A DNA stretch of 64,000 nt from Streptomyces sp. DG2A-72 (GTDB taxonomy: Bacteria; Actinomycetota; Actinomycetes; Streptomycetales; Streptomycetaceae). The translations under genes and the position numbers were made by a program. The stretch is from contig NZ_JASTLC010000001.1 of NCBI RefSeq assembly GCF_030499575.1, positions 9,944,001 to 10,008,000 on the forward strand. Direction: 5' to 3'. Position 1 is the stretch's first letter. The number at the start of each line of letters is the position of its first letter. Under the pieces are notes generated by a model. It searched no databases. It was not told where the DNA came from and saw only the letters and a program-made list of their open reading frames with translations. Positions 9,498 to 19,800 of this stretch are shown here, piece by piece.

Positions 9498-9587
9498 GAT
9501 TGATCCTCCAGAATTCGAGTTCTGCCAGCGTCGTTCCGTCCCGGACAGCCGGGCCTAAGCAATGGCACCAGATCGTGCAGTGACCGG

Positions 9588-9812
9588 CTATTGGCCGTTG
9601 GGACAGTTCTGCACGTGGTAAACGTAGGAGACCAGTCCGGCCTGAAATCGCCCGGAGACGTCAAGCTTTGCCACGATGCTGGCAATGTGGGCCTTGACTG
9701 TCCGCTCGGTGATGTAGAGAGCGCGGGACATGTCACGATTGGACGACCCCATGGACAACAGCCGGAACACGTCCCACTCGCGTTCACTCAGCAGTTCGAC
9801 TCTTTCGAGCAC
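9588..9812 (-). CDS. Minimal LuxR-type DNA-binding protein
   Basis: Only 74 residues from the GTG at 9812, which has GGAGGAG 5-6 nt upstream. Nearly all of it is a LuxR/GerE helix-turn-helix: LLSEREWDVFRLLSMGSSNR, then DMSRALYITERTVKAHIASI, then VAKLDVSGRFQA. The usual N-terminal receiver or sensor domain is absent. Stand-alone HTH proteins of this kind can regulate nearby genes or interfere with larger regulators. The gene just downstream encodes the small secreted I36-like protein, the most likely partner or target (inference). A longer frame reaching 9926 lacks a ribosome-binding site. Confidence 0.8.
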   Translation of the reverse strand: MLERVELLSEREWDVFRLLSMGSSNRDMSRALYITERTVKAHIASIVAKLDVSGRFQAGLVSYVYHVQNCPNGQ

Positions 9813-10064
9813 GGAAACTCCTCCGACCTGCCCCTTGGCGGAATTCAGCCGAAAGAGCGCACAGGTCTGGCATCTGTAAGCGACATCCATTCTCTCCCCC
9901 CGGTTCTTCGGTTCACTGAGATCCACACGGGGCCGGGCCTTCCCTCCGACGCCGGCGTACCCCCTGCAAAAACGGTGAATGGACTCCGTTCAGGGAGGTT
10001 ACAGGTAGGAATAAGGGCGCGCCGGAAAAATACACTGGATCTACGAATTCCGCTGTTTTCAGGC

Positions 10065-11390
10065 CTATTTTTCGTCGCCAGCGGAAGGCTGTGCGGGCAG
10101 CGCGACCCGAACCGTAAGCCCTCCTCCGGTACGCGCTGCGGCGCTCGCCTCGCCGCCGTGCCCGCGGGCCACGGAACGCACGATGGACAGCCCCAGGCCC
10201 GTGCCCTGCGCTGATCCGACCCGGTCGTCGAGCCTTCGGAACGGCTCGAAGAGCGCAGGGGCCTCGTACGGCGCCACCTCAGGCCCACTGTTGTCCACCG
10301 TAAGGCGGACGGCGTCGTCGCCGTGGCCGCCGCAGACCACGCGTACCCATCCCCCGTCGGTGTTGTACCGGATGGCGTTCTGCACCAGGTTCTGCGCCAG
10401 GCGCTCCAGCAGCACCGGATCCCCCTCCACCAGTGCGGGGGCTGCCTCCAGAGTCAGCGTCACACCGGCCCGCCGGGCATCCGGCTGGGCCAGGTCCGCC
10501 ACCCGGCGCACCACCGCGGTCAGATCGACGGGCACCGGATCGGCCACCTCGTGCTGGGACCGGGCCAGGGTGAGCAGCCCGTCGATCAGCCGCTCGTGGC
10601 GGGCGTTCACCGCCAGCAGGTTCTCGCCGAGCTGAGCGACCTGGGGCGGGGCGTCGGGGCGGCCCATCGCCACCTCCAGCAGCGTTCGATTGATCGCCAG
10701 TGGGGTCTTCAGTTCGTGGGAGGCGTTCGCGACGAAGCGCTGCTGTCCTTCGAAGGCGGCGTCCAGCCGGCTCAGCATGTCGTCGAAGGTGTCGGCGAGT
10801 TCACGCAGCTCGTCGTGCGGACCGGTCAGCCCGATCCGCTCGTGCAGGCTGCGGTCCGCGACCCGCCGGGCGGTGGCCGTGATCCGGCTGATGGGGCGCA
10901 GGGTGCGGCCGGAGACCAGCCAGCCGATCAACAGTCCGCCGACCGCGAACAGGCCGAGGGCCACCGAGCCGCCCACGACAAGCGGCTTGAGCGTCCGTCG
11001 CCGGAAGTCGGCGCGGAGCTGCCGCGCGGCCTCGCGCACCTGCTCCTTGTACGCGGCCACGTCCTCGTTCCCGGCGCTCCCCGACGGAGCGCCGCTCGGC
11101 ACGGGACTGGGTGCGGAGCCCGCGTCCGTACTTGGTGACGGGGTGGATTCCGGCACCTGCGCGGGAGCGGTGGCGGATACGCCGGGCGGCGGGTACACGG
11201 ACGAGATGTCGATCGGCTGGGTGGCGATGATGCGATCCAGCATGACGTACGTGACCAGCAGCAGCGTGACCCCGGAGAACATCACCAGCCCGCCATACAG
11301 CAGGGTCAGCCGGACGCGGATGGTCCGCTTCGGTGGATCCACCACGCCCGGGGCCACACCCGGATTCCTGCCCCGGCCCGAACCTCTCAC
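10065..11390 (-). CDS. Two-component sensor histidine kinase
   Basis: A 441-residue membrane sensor kinase. Two membrane segments (TLLYGGLVMFSGVTLLLVTY; PLVVGGSVALGLFAVGGLLI) flank a short Pro/Ser-rich extracytoplasmic loop. A HAMP domain follows, then the phospho-acceptor H-box (FVANASHELKTPLAI), the N-box (LVQNAIRYNTDGG) and the ATP-lid glycines (GTGLGLSIVRSVARGHGG). The start is the GTG at 11390, which overlaps the response-regulator stop as GTGA, so the two are translationally coupled. It pairs with the OmpR-type regulator directly upstream and probably controls the divergent efflux operon (inference). Confidence 0.93.
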   Translation of the reverse strand: MRGSGRGRNPGVAPGVVDPPKRTIRVRLTLLYGGLVMFSGVTLLLVTYVMLDRIIATQPIDISSVYPPPGVSATAPAQVPESTPSPSTDAGSAPSPVPSGAPSGSAGNEDVAAYKEQVREAARQLRADFRRRTLKPLVVGGSVALGLFAVGGLLIGWLVSGRTLRPISRITATARRVADRSLHERIGLTGPHDELRELADTFDDMLSRLDAAFEGQQRFVANASHELKTPLAINRTLLEVAMGRPDAPPQVAQLGENLLAVNARHERLIDGLLTLARSQHEVADPVPVDLTAVVRRVADLAQPDARRAGVTLTLEAAPALVEGDPVLLERLAQNLVQNAIRYNTDGGWVRVVCGGHGDDAVRLTVDNSGPEVAPYEAPALFEPFRRLDDRVGSAQGTGLGLSIVRSVARGHGGEASAAARTGGGLTVRVALPAQPSAGDEK

Positions 11391-12043
11391 GGGATCTGGT
11401 ATCCGAAACCCGGGACGGTCTGCACGACCTGCGGCGGGCCGAGCTTTCGGCGCAGGGTCATCACAGTGACGCGTACGACATTCGTGAACGGGTCGATGTT
11501 CTCGTCCCAGGCCTTCTCCAGCAGTTGCTCGGTGCTGACCGCGCTGCCCTCCCCGCGCAGGAGCTCCTCCAGTACGGCGAACTCCTTGCGCGACAGCCCT
11601 ACGTACCGCCCGTCCCGGTAGACCTCCCGGGGCCCCGGGTGCAGTGAGATCCCGGCCCGCGAGAGCACCGGTGGGGTGGCGGGGCGGGCCCGCCGCCCCA
11701 GTGCCCGGACGCGGGCGACCAGCTCGCCGAAGGCGAACGGCTTCGGCAAGTAGTCGTCGGCGCCGAGGGAGAGCCCTGCGATCCGGTCGGCGACCTCGCC
11801 GGCGACGGTCAGCATCAGGATCCGGGTGTCGTAGCCCTTCTCGACCACCGTGCGGCAGACCTCGTCGCCGTGCACCCGCGGCAGGTCCCGGTCCAGCACG
11901 AGAACGTCGTAGTCGTTGACGCCCAGCCGCTCCAGGGCCGCGGCGCCGTCGTAGGCGACGTCCACCGCCAGCGATTCCCGCCGCAGCCCTTCCGCGATCG
12001 CCTCGGCGAGCAACTCCTCGTCCTCGACGACGAGTACGCGCAC
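11387..12043 (-). CDS. OmpR-family response regulator
   Basis: A 218-residue response regulator. The receiver domain has the acidic pair (VVEDEELLAEAI), the phospho-acceptor Asp in DYDVLVLDRDLPRVHGDE, Thr in MLTVAG and Lys in DDYLPKPFAF. A winged-helix DNA-binding domain follows (LSRKEFAVLEELLR; VTVMTLRRKLG; VQTVPGFGYQIP). The ATG at 12043 is standard. The gene overlaps the kinase by 4 nt. The 144-bp divergent interval to the lipoprotein/efflux operon contains a direct repeat that suits an OmpR-type dimer. Confidence 0.95.
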   Translation of the reverse strand: MRVLVVEDEELLAEAIAEGLRRESLAVDVAYDGAAALERLGVNDYDVLVLDRDLPRVHGDEVCRTVVEKGYDTRILMLTVAGEVADRIAGLSLGADDYLPKPFAFGELVARVRALGRRARPATPPVLSRAGISLHPGPREVYRDGRYVGLSRKEFAVLEELLRGEGSAVSTEQLLEKAWDENIDPFTNVVRVTVMTLRRKLGPPQVVQTVPGFGYQIP

Positions 12044-12088
12044 GGCGGCCCACCTCCCCCCTCAGTCCCGGGCGATGCTGCCCGAGCA

Positions 12089-12107
12089 CCTATAAGACAC
12101 CCATAAG
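12089..12107. promoter_or_regulatory. Candidate response-regulator operator (direct repeat)
   Basis: Two octamers, CCTATAAG and CCCATAAG, begin 11 bp apart in the short gap between the divergent regulator and lipoprotein genes. OmpR-family dimers bind direct repeats with this one-turn spacing, so autoregulation and control of the efflux operon are plausible. No -10/-35 assignment is secure. Confidence 0.45.
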
Positions 12108-12187
12108 CACCAGTCCTGACAGTGGACTTACAGACCGTCGGATGTCATCTCCACTCACGTACCGAGAACACGGGGAGAGATCTTGAC

Positions 12188-12745
12188 ATGACCGGACAAA
12201 GCATGGACCGCGTGCGCCACGCCGGATTACTCACCGCCGTACCGCTGCTCGTCCTCGCCTTCGGGGTCGCCGGCTGCAGCGGGTCCGACGACGGGCCCGG
12301 GGTGGCCACCGCCGCGAAGTCGACCGATGCCGACCCCTCGCAGGCGGGCGACGACGACGAGCAGGCCCAAAAGTATGCCAAGTGCATGCGGGACCAGGGC
12401 GTGGTGATGAAGGAGACGTCCGAGGGCACGGCCGAGGTCGACAAGGAGAAGACCTCGATCGAGAAGATCATGTCGGCGACCGAAAAGTGCCGCGCGCTGC
12501 AGCCCGCCGCCTCCGCGCCGCCCCAACTGTCGCCCGACGACATCGAGAAACGCGGCCGGTACGCGGCCTGCATCCGCGGACACGGCCTGCCGGCCTACCC
12601 GGACCCGGACCCGGAGACCGGCGAGTCCGAGCTGAGCGATGACCTCGCCAAGCGGATCAAGACCGACCCGAACGCGCACAAGGCGCTCGAAGCCTGCCGC
12701 AACCTCCTGCCGCGGACCGGCGGCGGGTCTGTGAACGACGGATGA
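12188..12745 (+). CDS. Lipoprotein heading a MacAB-type efflux operon
   Basis: About 185 residues from the ATG at 12188, preceded by a GGGGAGAG box. The signal region (GLLTAVPLLVLAFGVAGC) ends in a lipobox Cys, so it is predicted to be lipid-anchored outside the membrane. The mature part is acidic and hydrophilic, with conserved-looking Cys in KYAKCMRDQGV, EKCRALQPAAS, YAACIRGHGLPAYPDPDP and EACRNLLP. The ...C-R-HG-P-DP pattern is common in Streptomyces lipoproteins next to peptidoglycan-binding efflux adaptors. Codon 14 is TTA (12227-12229), implying bldA dependence. It overlaps the adaptor gene by 4 nt (ATGA). Confidence 0.85.
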   Translation: MTGQSMDRVRHAGLLTAVPLLVLAFGVAGCSGSDDGPGVATAAKSTDADPSQAGDDDEQAQKYAKCMRDQGVVMKETSEGTAEVDKEKTSIEKIMSATEKCRALQPAASAPPQLSPDDIEKRGRYAACIRGHGLPAYPDPDPETGESELSDDLAKRIKTDPNAHKALEACRNLLPRTGGGSVNDG

Positions 12746-13887
12746 CCGCGGTCGAACGGCGCCACCGTCGTACGCGAGTCCTGGTGGGCGGGACGATGGC
12801 GGCGGCCACCGCAGCGGCGGCCGTGGCCGCGGCCCTCGGTTTCGGCGGTGGGGAGTCCGGTGCCACGACGCCACGCCGCGACATGCCCGCCGCCACCGCC
12901 CATGTCGTACGCCGCACCCTCACCGACGCGACGAACCTGTCCGGTCGGCTGGACTACGGCGCGACCGCCCCCATCGTCTCCCGGGCAACGGGCACGGTGA
13001 CCTGGCTGCCGCCGGTGGGCAGCCTCGTCGGACGCGGTGGTGTGCTGCTACGCGCCGACGACAGACCGGTGCCGCTGCTCTACGGAGCGCTGCCGATGTA
13101 CCGCGCGCTTGCCGAGGAAGCCGAGGGCCCGGACGTGCTCCAGTTCGAGCGCAATCTGCGGGCGCTCGGCTACACCGGCTTCGCCGTGGACGAGGAGTTC
13201 ACCAAGTTCACCGCCGCCGCGGTGAAGCGCTGGCAACGTGACCTGGGACTGCCCGCAACCGGATCCGTCGGCGTGGACCAGGTGATCTACGGGCCTGGCC
13301 GGGTGCGAATCGCGCAACATTCGGTCCGCCTCGGCGCGTCGGCGGACGCCCAGGTGCTCACCTGCACCAGCACCACCAAGGTCGTTACGGCCGATGTCCA
13401 GACCACTGACGCCGGTTGGGCGATCAAAGGCACGAAGGTGCAGGTCAGGCTATCGAGCGGTGCCTCGGTGGCGGGGACGGTGGCGGCGGTGGGTGATGAG
13501 GGGACGGCAGGATTGGGGGAATCGGGGGAGTCTTCCAGCGGGACGTCGGGCGGGCAGGACTCGGACGGCGGGTCAGAGTCCCAGGACGACACGGTCACGG
13601 TCACCATCGCCATCACCAAGCAGAAGGCACTGCGCGGGACGGGCCCGGGAACAGTCGACATCCGCTACACGGCCGAACGGCGCGAGAACGTCCTGGCCGT
13701 CCCGGTGGTGGCACTGCTCGCGCTCGCGGAGGGCGGTTACGGCCTTGAGGTCGTCAAGAATTCCGGTGCCGACAGCGGACCCCGTACGCGCATCGTGCCC
13801 GTACGGACCGGGCTCTTCGCCGAGGGTCTGGTCGAGGTGCACGGCCCGGGGATCACCGCCGGTGCGACTGTGGGGATGCCGGAATGA
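12742..13887 (+). CDS. Efflux periplasmic-adaptor-like protein with peptidoglycan-binding domain
   Basis: A 381-residue MacA/HlyD-like adaptor. An N-terminal membrane anchor ([20 protein letters not shown]) is followed by a barrel-sandwich strand region ([20 protein letters not shown]). Inserted at about residues 130-175 is a peptidoglycan-binding type 1 domain ([36 protein letters not shown]), then the beta-barrel and membrane-proximal parts. A Ser/Gly/Asp-rich low-complexity segment lies near residues 255-280. In Gram-positive actinomycetes this adaptor links an ABC transporter to the wall. It overlaps both neighbours by 4 nt, forming one translational unit with the ATPase and permease. Confidence 0.88.
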   Translation: MTAVERRHRRTRVLVGGTMAAATAAAAVAAALGFGGGESGATTPRRDMPAATAHVVRRTLTDATNLSGRLDYGATAPIVSRATGTVTWLPPVGSLVGRGGVLLRADDRPVPLLYGALPMYRALAEEAEGPDVLQFERNLRALGYTGFAVDEEFTKFTAAAVKRWQRDLGLPATGSVGVDQVIYGPGRVRIAQHSVRLGASADAQVLTCTSTTKVVTADVQTTDAGWAIKGTKVQVRLSSGASVAGTVAAVGDEGTAGLGESGESSSGTSGGQDSDGGSESQDDTVTVTIAITKQKALRGTGPGTVDIRYTAERRENVLAVPVVALLALAEGGYGLEVVKNSGADSGPRTRIVPVRTGLFAEGLVEVHGPGITAGATVGMPE

Positions 13888-14633
13888 GCGTCGAAACGAA
13901 CACCGGGACGAGCCCCAGGACGGACACCGTGACGAACGTGGCCGAACTGCGCGGCGTGTCCAAGACCTACCCCGGCGGCGTCACCGCACTGCGCGGCGTC
14001 GACCTTGACATCGGTTACGGCGAACTACTCGGCATCGTCGGCCCGTCCGGCTCCGGCAAGTCCACGATGCTGCACATCATCGGTACTCTCGACCGGCCCT
14101 CGTCCGGCATGGTGCGTATCGATGGCTACGACGTGTCGCACCTGACGGACCGTCAATTGTCGGCGTTGCGGGCGGAGCGGATCGGCTTCGTCTTCCAGCA
14201 GTTCCACCTCGCGGTGGGGGTGCCGGTGCTGGACAACGTCGCTGACGGGCTGCTCTACGCCGGTATACCGCTGCGCGAGCGCCGCGCGGCCGCCGAGGCC
14301 GCGCTGACCCGGGTGGGCCTCGGCCATCGGCTCGGCCATCTGCCGCACCAGCTGTCCGGCGGAGAGCGGCAGCGGGTGGCCATCGCCCGCGCGGTCGTCG
14401 GCGAACCCGCCCTGCTGCTGGCCGACGAGCCCACCGGCAACCTGGACTCCGCGTCCGGCGCCGGGTTGATGGAGGTGCTGCGGGACTTGCGGGCGGGCGG
14501 CACGACCGTCGTCGTCATCACCCACGACCGGGAGATCGCCGCGGATCTACCCCGTCAGGTGCACGTACGCGATGGCCTGTTGACGGAAGGCGCGGAGTCA
14601 CTCGCGCCCGGCGCGGAAGGCAGCGGATCATGA
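13884..14633 (+). CDS. ABC transporter ATP-binding protein (MacB/LolD type)
   Basis: A 249-residue ABC ATPase with Walker A (GPSGSGKST), Q-loop (FVFQQFHL), signature ([15 protein letters not shown]), Walker B ([13 protein letters not shown]) and the H-loop His ([11 protein letters not shown]). The sequence type matches the LolD/MacB/FtsE group that works with FtsX-like permeases. It overlaps the adaptor gene before it and the permease gene after it by 4 nt, so the three products are probably made in equal amounts as one efflux or envelope-stress complex. Confidence 0.95.
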   Translation: MSVETNTGTSPRTDTVTNVAELRGVSKTYPGGVTALRGVDLDIGYGELLGIVGPSGSGKSTMLHIIGTLDRPSSGMVRIDGYDVSHLTDRQLSALRAERIGFVFQQFHLAVGVPVLDNVADGLLYAGIPLRERRAAAEAALTRVGLGHRLGHLPHQLSGGERQRVAIARAVVGEPALLLADEPTGNLDSASGAGLMEVLRDLRAGGTTVVVITHDREIAADLPRQVHVRDGLLTEGAESLAPGAEGSGS

Positions 14634-15859
14634 CGAACACACCTCGCGAACCGCAACCGCAACCAGCACGCACTCCCCCGTCCCACGCCCGGCTGCGCCC
14701 CTCCGACGTCGCCCGGGTCGGAGCTGCCGGTCTGCGCGCCCGACCGCTGCGGGTCTTCCTCTCCGCCGTCGGCATCGCGATCGGGATAGCGGCCATGCTC
14801 GCGGTCGTCGGCATCTCCGCCTCCAGCCGTGCCGACCTCGACCGCACCTTGGACGAACTCGGCACCAACCTGCTCACCGTCAGCCCTGGCACCACCATGT
14901 ATGGCACCGACGCTCAGCTGCCCAAGGCGTCGGTCCTGATGATCGACCGGATCGCCCCGGTGCGTTCTGTCTCCGAGGTCGGCCGGATTGACGCGCACGC
15001 GTACCGCAACGACCGCATCCCCAGCGGCCAGACCGGCAGCATCGAGGTCCTGGCGACGCGCTCCGACCTACTGCGAACCCTCGGCGCCCAGGTCACCACC
15101 GGCGCCTGGCTGAACGACGCGACCGCCCGCTATCCGGCAGTCGTCCTCGGGGCAAAGGCCGCACGGCGGCTGGACGTGCGCACGCCGGGGGTGCGGATCT
15201 GGCTGGGCGACACATGGTTCGGCGTCGCCGGGATCCTCGCCCCCGTACCGTTGGCCAAGGAGTTGGACGCGGCGGCGCTGGTTGGCTGGCCGGTCGCTCA
15301 GCGCTATCTGGGGTTCGACGCGCACCCGACCTTCGTCTACGTCCGATCCGCCGAGCCGTCCGTGGAGGCCGTACGCTCCGCGCTCGCCGCCACCACCAAT
15401 CCCGAGGCGCCCAACGAGGTGCGCGTCTCCCGGCCCTCGGACGCGCTCGCCGCTCAGCGCGCCACCGACCAGACGCTGGGCGCCCTACTCCTCGGCCTCG
15501 GCGCCGTCGCCCTGCTCGTCGGCGGCATCGGGGTGGCGAACACCATGGTCATCTCCGTATTGGAACGCCGCCCGGAGATCGGCCTGCGCCGCTCGCTCGG
15601 CGCGAGCCGCGGCCAGATCCGGTTGCAGTTCCTCGCCGAGTCACTGCTGCTGTCCGCGCTGGGCGGGGTGGGCGGCGTGCTGCTCGGCATCGGCGTGACC
15701 GCGGGATACTCCGCCACCCAGTCCTGGCCGACCATGGTCCCGCCCTGGGCGGTGGTCGGCGGCCTCGGCTCGACCCTCCTGATCGGCGCGGTCGCCGGGC
15801 TCTATCCGGCAGTGCAGGCATCGCGACTCTCCCCGACGGAGGCGCTGGCCGCGCCGTGA
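14630..15859 (+). CDS. ABC transporter permease (MacB/FtsX type)
   Basis: A 409-residue permease with the family layout: one membrane helix near the N-terminus ([20 protein letters not shown]), a large extracytoplasmic domain at about residues 65-280, then three C-terminal helices ([60 protein letters not shown]). The conserved cytoplasmic segment [19 protein letters not shown] is present. The typical [14 protein letters not shown] ending is intact. It is the last gene of the operon; the substrate is unknown. Confidence 0.93.
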   Translation: MTNTPREPQPQPARTPPSHARLRPSDVARVGAAGLRARPLRVFLSAVGIAIGIAAMLAVVGISASSRADLDRTLDELGTNLLTVSPGTTMYGTDAQLPKASVLMIDRIAPVRSVSEVGRIDAHAYRNDRIPSGQTGSIEVLATRSDLLRTLGAQVTTGAWLNDATARYPAVVLGAKAARRLDVRTPGVRIWLGDTWFGVAGILAPVPLAKELDAAALVGWPVAQRYLGFDAHPTFVYVRSAEPSVEAVRSALAATTNPEAPNEVRVSRPSDALAAQRATDQTLGALLLGLGAVALLVGGIGVANTMVISVLERRPEIGLRRSLGASRGQIRLQFLAESLLLSALGGVGGVLLGIGVTAGYSATQSWPTMVPPWAVVGGLGSTLLIGAVAGLYPAVQASRLSPTEALAAP

Positions 15860-16004
15860 GCGGACAAGCTCCTCGTCAGCCGGTGGACCGGACAACGGCC
15901 ACACGGTGGCGCTCGTGGCGTCTGCCCCGCTCTGAAGGGCAAACGCCCTCGGGTGAACGTAGGAGGCATACGCAGCCACCGACGCACGACCAAGGCGCAG
16001 CCAC

Positions 16005-16398
16005 GGCGCGCAGCTCCTGCCGCTCGCCCAGCGGGTGGACCCCGCGGTCCTGCACAAACGACATCCACTCGCACAGCGTGTTCGCGCGGTTTCGCCAAGT
16101 CCGTTGTGCTGGCGCTCCGTCGAGAGGGAGTTCCCTCAGTCACCGATTCCCGACCGCCGCCGGCCGCGGTACGCCCGGAGCGTCTTCGAAGCGGAGGTCG
16201 TCATCGACGAGGATGGGCATCCGGTCGCGGATCAGCGGCTGCCGATCGAGGTCCCAGGACTCCCAGCCTCTCGCGGAGAAGTTGATCAGGTGCATGGCGT
16301 CGGACCCTAGATATCCGACATGAACTGCTGCAACACACTGCGGTGCGCTCCACGAGAGGGCGGTCAGGAGAATGCGACACGCTAACTAAGCAGCGACT
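16005..16398 (-). pseudogene. Truncated second copy of the 5' end of recombinase 1 (RIT end)
   Basis: This segment closely matches 35334-35731, the first part of the intact recombinase-1 gene plus its upstream end. Leftward from 16307 it encodes MHLINFSARG...LVDDDLRFEDAPGV, then hits TGA where the intact copy has TGG (Trp), and later regains MSFVQDRGVHPLGERQELRA. Similarity stops near 16005, and on the other side just after CTAAGCAGCGACTTC. It is thus a dead end-fragment of a recombinase-trio element. It stands directly in front of the polyketide synthase, in the same orientation as the full element 19 kb away. Confidence 0.8.
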
Positions 16399-16863
16399 TC
16401 GGTCGAAGTCGCGGCACATGCTGTGTCCCTCGCAGGTCGTGTCGCTTTCGCGGATGACAGACGAGCGGTGCGTGTCGCCGTCGCTGAGATCCGCCCGTGT
16501 CGCATTCGAGCGGTCCAGGGAGGCGTCAGTGTGTCTACCATCACAGTGACTTGAGCGGGATCAGCGGTTTGCGCCGAGCGGAATCGGCGGAGCGACGGGC
16601 TCCCAGTCTTCCGACCGAGGTTCACGGGTGCGCCCGGCGCACACTCTCCACTGGATTTCTCGTCCGAGCGCCGATGCGAGCGCTCCCGTCGGCGCTGTCT
16701 GTCCGGGTATCTGTAAGTCACGGACGGTATGGGACTGGCGCCGTCCAACGGTGTGCAGCACGGCAGTTGGTCGCCTCAGGGCTGCTGAGCTGCATACATG
16801 TTCGCTTGGTTTCCCACCACCCCGGACCGCGTCGTTTCCGTCGCTCGTATGGAGTAAGCCCTC
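16399..16863. other. Upstream region of the polyketide synthase
   Basis: I see no gene here. It starts with a short hairpin spanning the repeat boundary (GCGACTTC / GAAGTCGC, 16394-16413) and must hold the polyketide synthase promoter. No pathway-specific regulator gene is present on this side. Confidence 0.4.
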
Positions 16864-19800
16864 ATGTCGACCGAACCTGCCGTGCCGGCTGAACTCGACC
16901 ATGGACCGACCACGGACCGCGGTCCCATGGCGGAACCCATCGCTGTCATCGGGCTCAGCTGCCGTTTCCCCGACGCTACCGATCCCGAGGGGTTGTGGCA
17001 GCTCTTGGAGGAGCGCCGCGAGTCTGTCGCTCCCGCGCCTGTGGACCGGCCGTGGATGCATGAGCTGTACGACCCCGAGCCCCGTGCGCCCGGACGCCTC
17101 CCCACCACTCGGGGTGGGTTCCTGAGCGGCATCGACCTGTTCGATGCGGGGTTCTTCGACATCTCGCCGCGTGAAGCCGCCCGTATGGACCCGGCGCTGC
17201 GGATCCTCCTGGAGACCGCGCACGAGACGATCGAAGACGCGGGCATCCCCAGCGAACGTCTCTCGGCCCGCCCGGCCGGGGTCTTCATCGGAAGCTGCCA
17301 CAGCGACTACTGGCTGCGGCACATCGCCGACCCCGATGCGCTCGATTTCTACACCGAGCTGGGGGCCACGTCCCGCGCGGCCCACTCCGGTCGGCTCGCG
17401 TACGCCTTCGACCTTCGCGGGCCTGCCATGTCCGTGGACGTGGCCTGCTCCTCCTCGCTGCTGGCGGTGCATCTGGCAGTGCAGAGCCTGCGGGCTGGGG
17501 AGTGTGACACAGCCCTGGCGGGAGGGGTCAACATCATCCTCACCCCGTACACCCACCTCGCCTTCAGCTGGGCCGGTGGTCTCTCTCCCGACGGCAGCTG
17601 CAAGTTCGCCGACGCCTCGGCCAACGGCTTCGTACGCAGCGAGGGTGCCGGGATGGTCCTCCTCAAGCCGCTGCGGGCCGCGCTCGCGGAGGGTGACCGG
17701 GTACGCGCGGTGATCCGCGGTAGCGCGGCGAACAACAACGGTTTCAGCGGGATGGGCATCGCCGCGCCCATGCTTGAGGGTCAGATTGACGCGGTGCGGC
17801 GTGCGTTCCGGGACGCGGGGGCGGACCCGGCGCGGGTGGCGTTCGTCGAGGCGCACGGCACGGGGACGCCGCCCGGAGACCGGACGGAACTCCAGGCGCT
17901 GGCACAAGCTCTGGGCCGGGAGCGTGCGGCCAGGTTCGCGGTGGCGTCCGGCAAGGCGAACCTCGGGCACACCGAGGCCGCGGCCGGGATCGCCGGACTG
18001 ATCAAGGCCGTCCTCACTCTGGAGCGACGCCGGGTGCCGGGCAACCCGCACCTCACCGACCCCAACCCGGCTGTGGACTGGGAGGCGGCTCCCTTCTTCG
18101 TACCGAAGGAGAACATCGACCTGCCGGCCGAGGGCGAGCTGCTGGCCGGGGTTACCGGTCTTGGAGCGTCCGGCACCAATGTGCACGTGGTGCTCTCCTC
18201 GGCACCTCAACCGGAACTACCGCTCGCGCACTCTCCCGGCCCGTACCTGCTGACCCTCTCCGCCCGATCCGCCGAAGGGGTACAGGAGCTGGCTGCCACT
18301 CACCGCGTGCGGTTGCTGGGCAGCAACTCGCCTCCGCTTGCTGAGCTGTGCGCGGCGTCGGCCCGGCAGCGCACCCACCATGAGTGGCGGCTAGCGGTGG
18401 CCGGGCAGAGCGTGGAGGAGGTGGCTGCCGCGCTCGCGGGCCGGGCGGGAGTTCTGGCGGAGAGGCCGCGGATCGTCTTTGTGTTTCCCGGGCAGGGGGC
18501 TCAGTGGCCGGGCATGGGGCGCGAGCTCCTTCAGTCCAGCACAGTGTTCCGCGCCACCCTCGAACGCTGCGCGGAGATCATCGGCGATGAGACGGACGGC
18601 TGGTCGCTGCTCGAGGCGTTGCGCGGTGAGGAGACGCAGTGGCTGAAGCGCACCGCGTATGTACAGCCCGCGCTGTGGGCGATGAGTGCCGCCCTCGCCG
18701 ACCACTGGCGGGCTTGGGGGATCGAGCCGGACATGGTTCTAGGGCAGAGCCAGGGTGAGATCGCCGCCGCGTACTGCGCGGGTGCGCTCACCCTGGAGCA
18801 GTCCGGGCGGCTCAGCTGTCTGCGGGCCCGGCTGATCGACGAGCTGGCCCCGCCGGGAGCGATGGCATGGCTGCCGCTGCCACCCGCGGATGTGCCCGGT
18901 CTGCTTGCCGAATGGTCGGTGGATGCGCAGGTCGCGGTCGCTGAAAGCGTGTCGTCGGCGGTCGTATCCGGATCGCAGGGTGAGATCGACCGGCTGGTCG
19001 ACGCGTGCGAGGAGCGGGAGGTCGACTGCCGTCCCATCCCCGTGGCGTACGCAGCCCACAGCGCGCAGATCGACCCCGTACGCGAGCCACTGCTCGCCGG
19101 GCTCGCGGACCTGGTGCCGGGCGAGACACAGGTGCCCTTCGTCTCCACGGTCACCGGGGAAGTAGTCGTGGGTACGGCGCTGGATCGCGACTACTGGTGG
19201 CGCAACCTCCGCGAGACGGTCCTCCTGGAGCCAGCTGTGCGCACCCACTGCGGAGGCGGGCCTGTGGTGTTCCTCCAGGTCTCGCCGCACCCTGTGCTCA
19301 CCAGTGCCCTTCATAGCAGCACGGGCGACAACCAAGCGGCGGTCGTGGCATCACTGCGGCGCGGAGAGCCCGAACAGCGTGCGCTCCTGGACGCGCTGGG
19401 CGAGTTGTACGAGGCCGGGGCCGAGCCCGACTGGGAAGCCGTTTTCCCCACGGGCGGCCGGTCACTGCGACTGCCGTCCTATCCGTGGCAGCGGTCACGG
19501 CACTGGTACCAGGCCCAGAACTATCCCTACCCGCCCGTTGACTCGGTGAACGGGACCCGGCCGGGGCCAGCACCTGAGGAGGCTCAGATGCCCCCTGCTG
19601 ATGCGCAGGGTGATCCGGTGGCCGATCAAGTGCGGGACCTGGCGCAGGATCTCGTGCGCGACCGGCTACTGCTCGACCACCGGGTGGGCGGAACGTCTGT
19701 CATGCCGGGGGCTGGGTATCTGGAGCTGCTGCTGGCAGCGTCCGGCGGCGAGGTCGTCGATGCCAGGTTCTGTGAGCTGCTGCTGCTCGACGTCGCTGAT

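Noticed and set aside
11390..12089. Reading the histidine kinase as a 674-residue protein starting at 12089
   Set aside because: The extra N-terminal part is the out-of-frame shadow of the response regulator; the GTG at 11390 overlaps the regulator stop and fits the kinase family.
16386..16748. Leftward frame upstream of the polyketide synthase as a small gene
   Set aside because: Thr/Ala/Arg-rich text without a ribosome-binding site; its end is formed by the recombinase-module edge.
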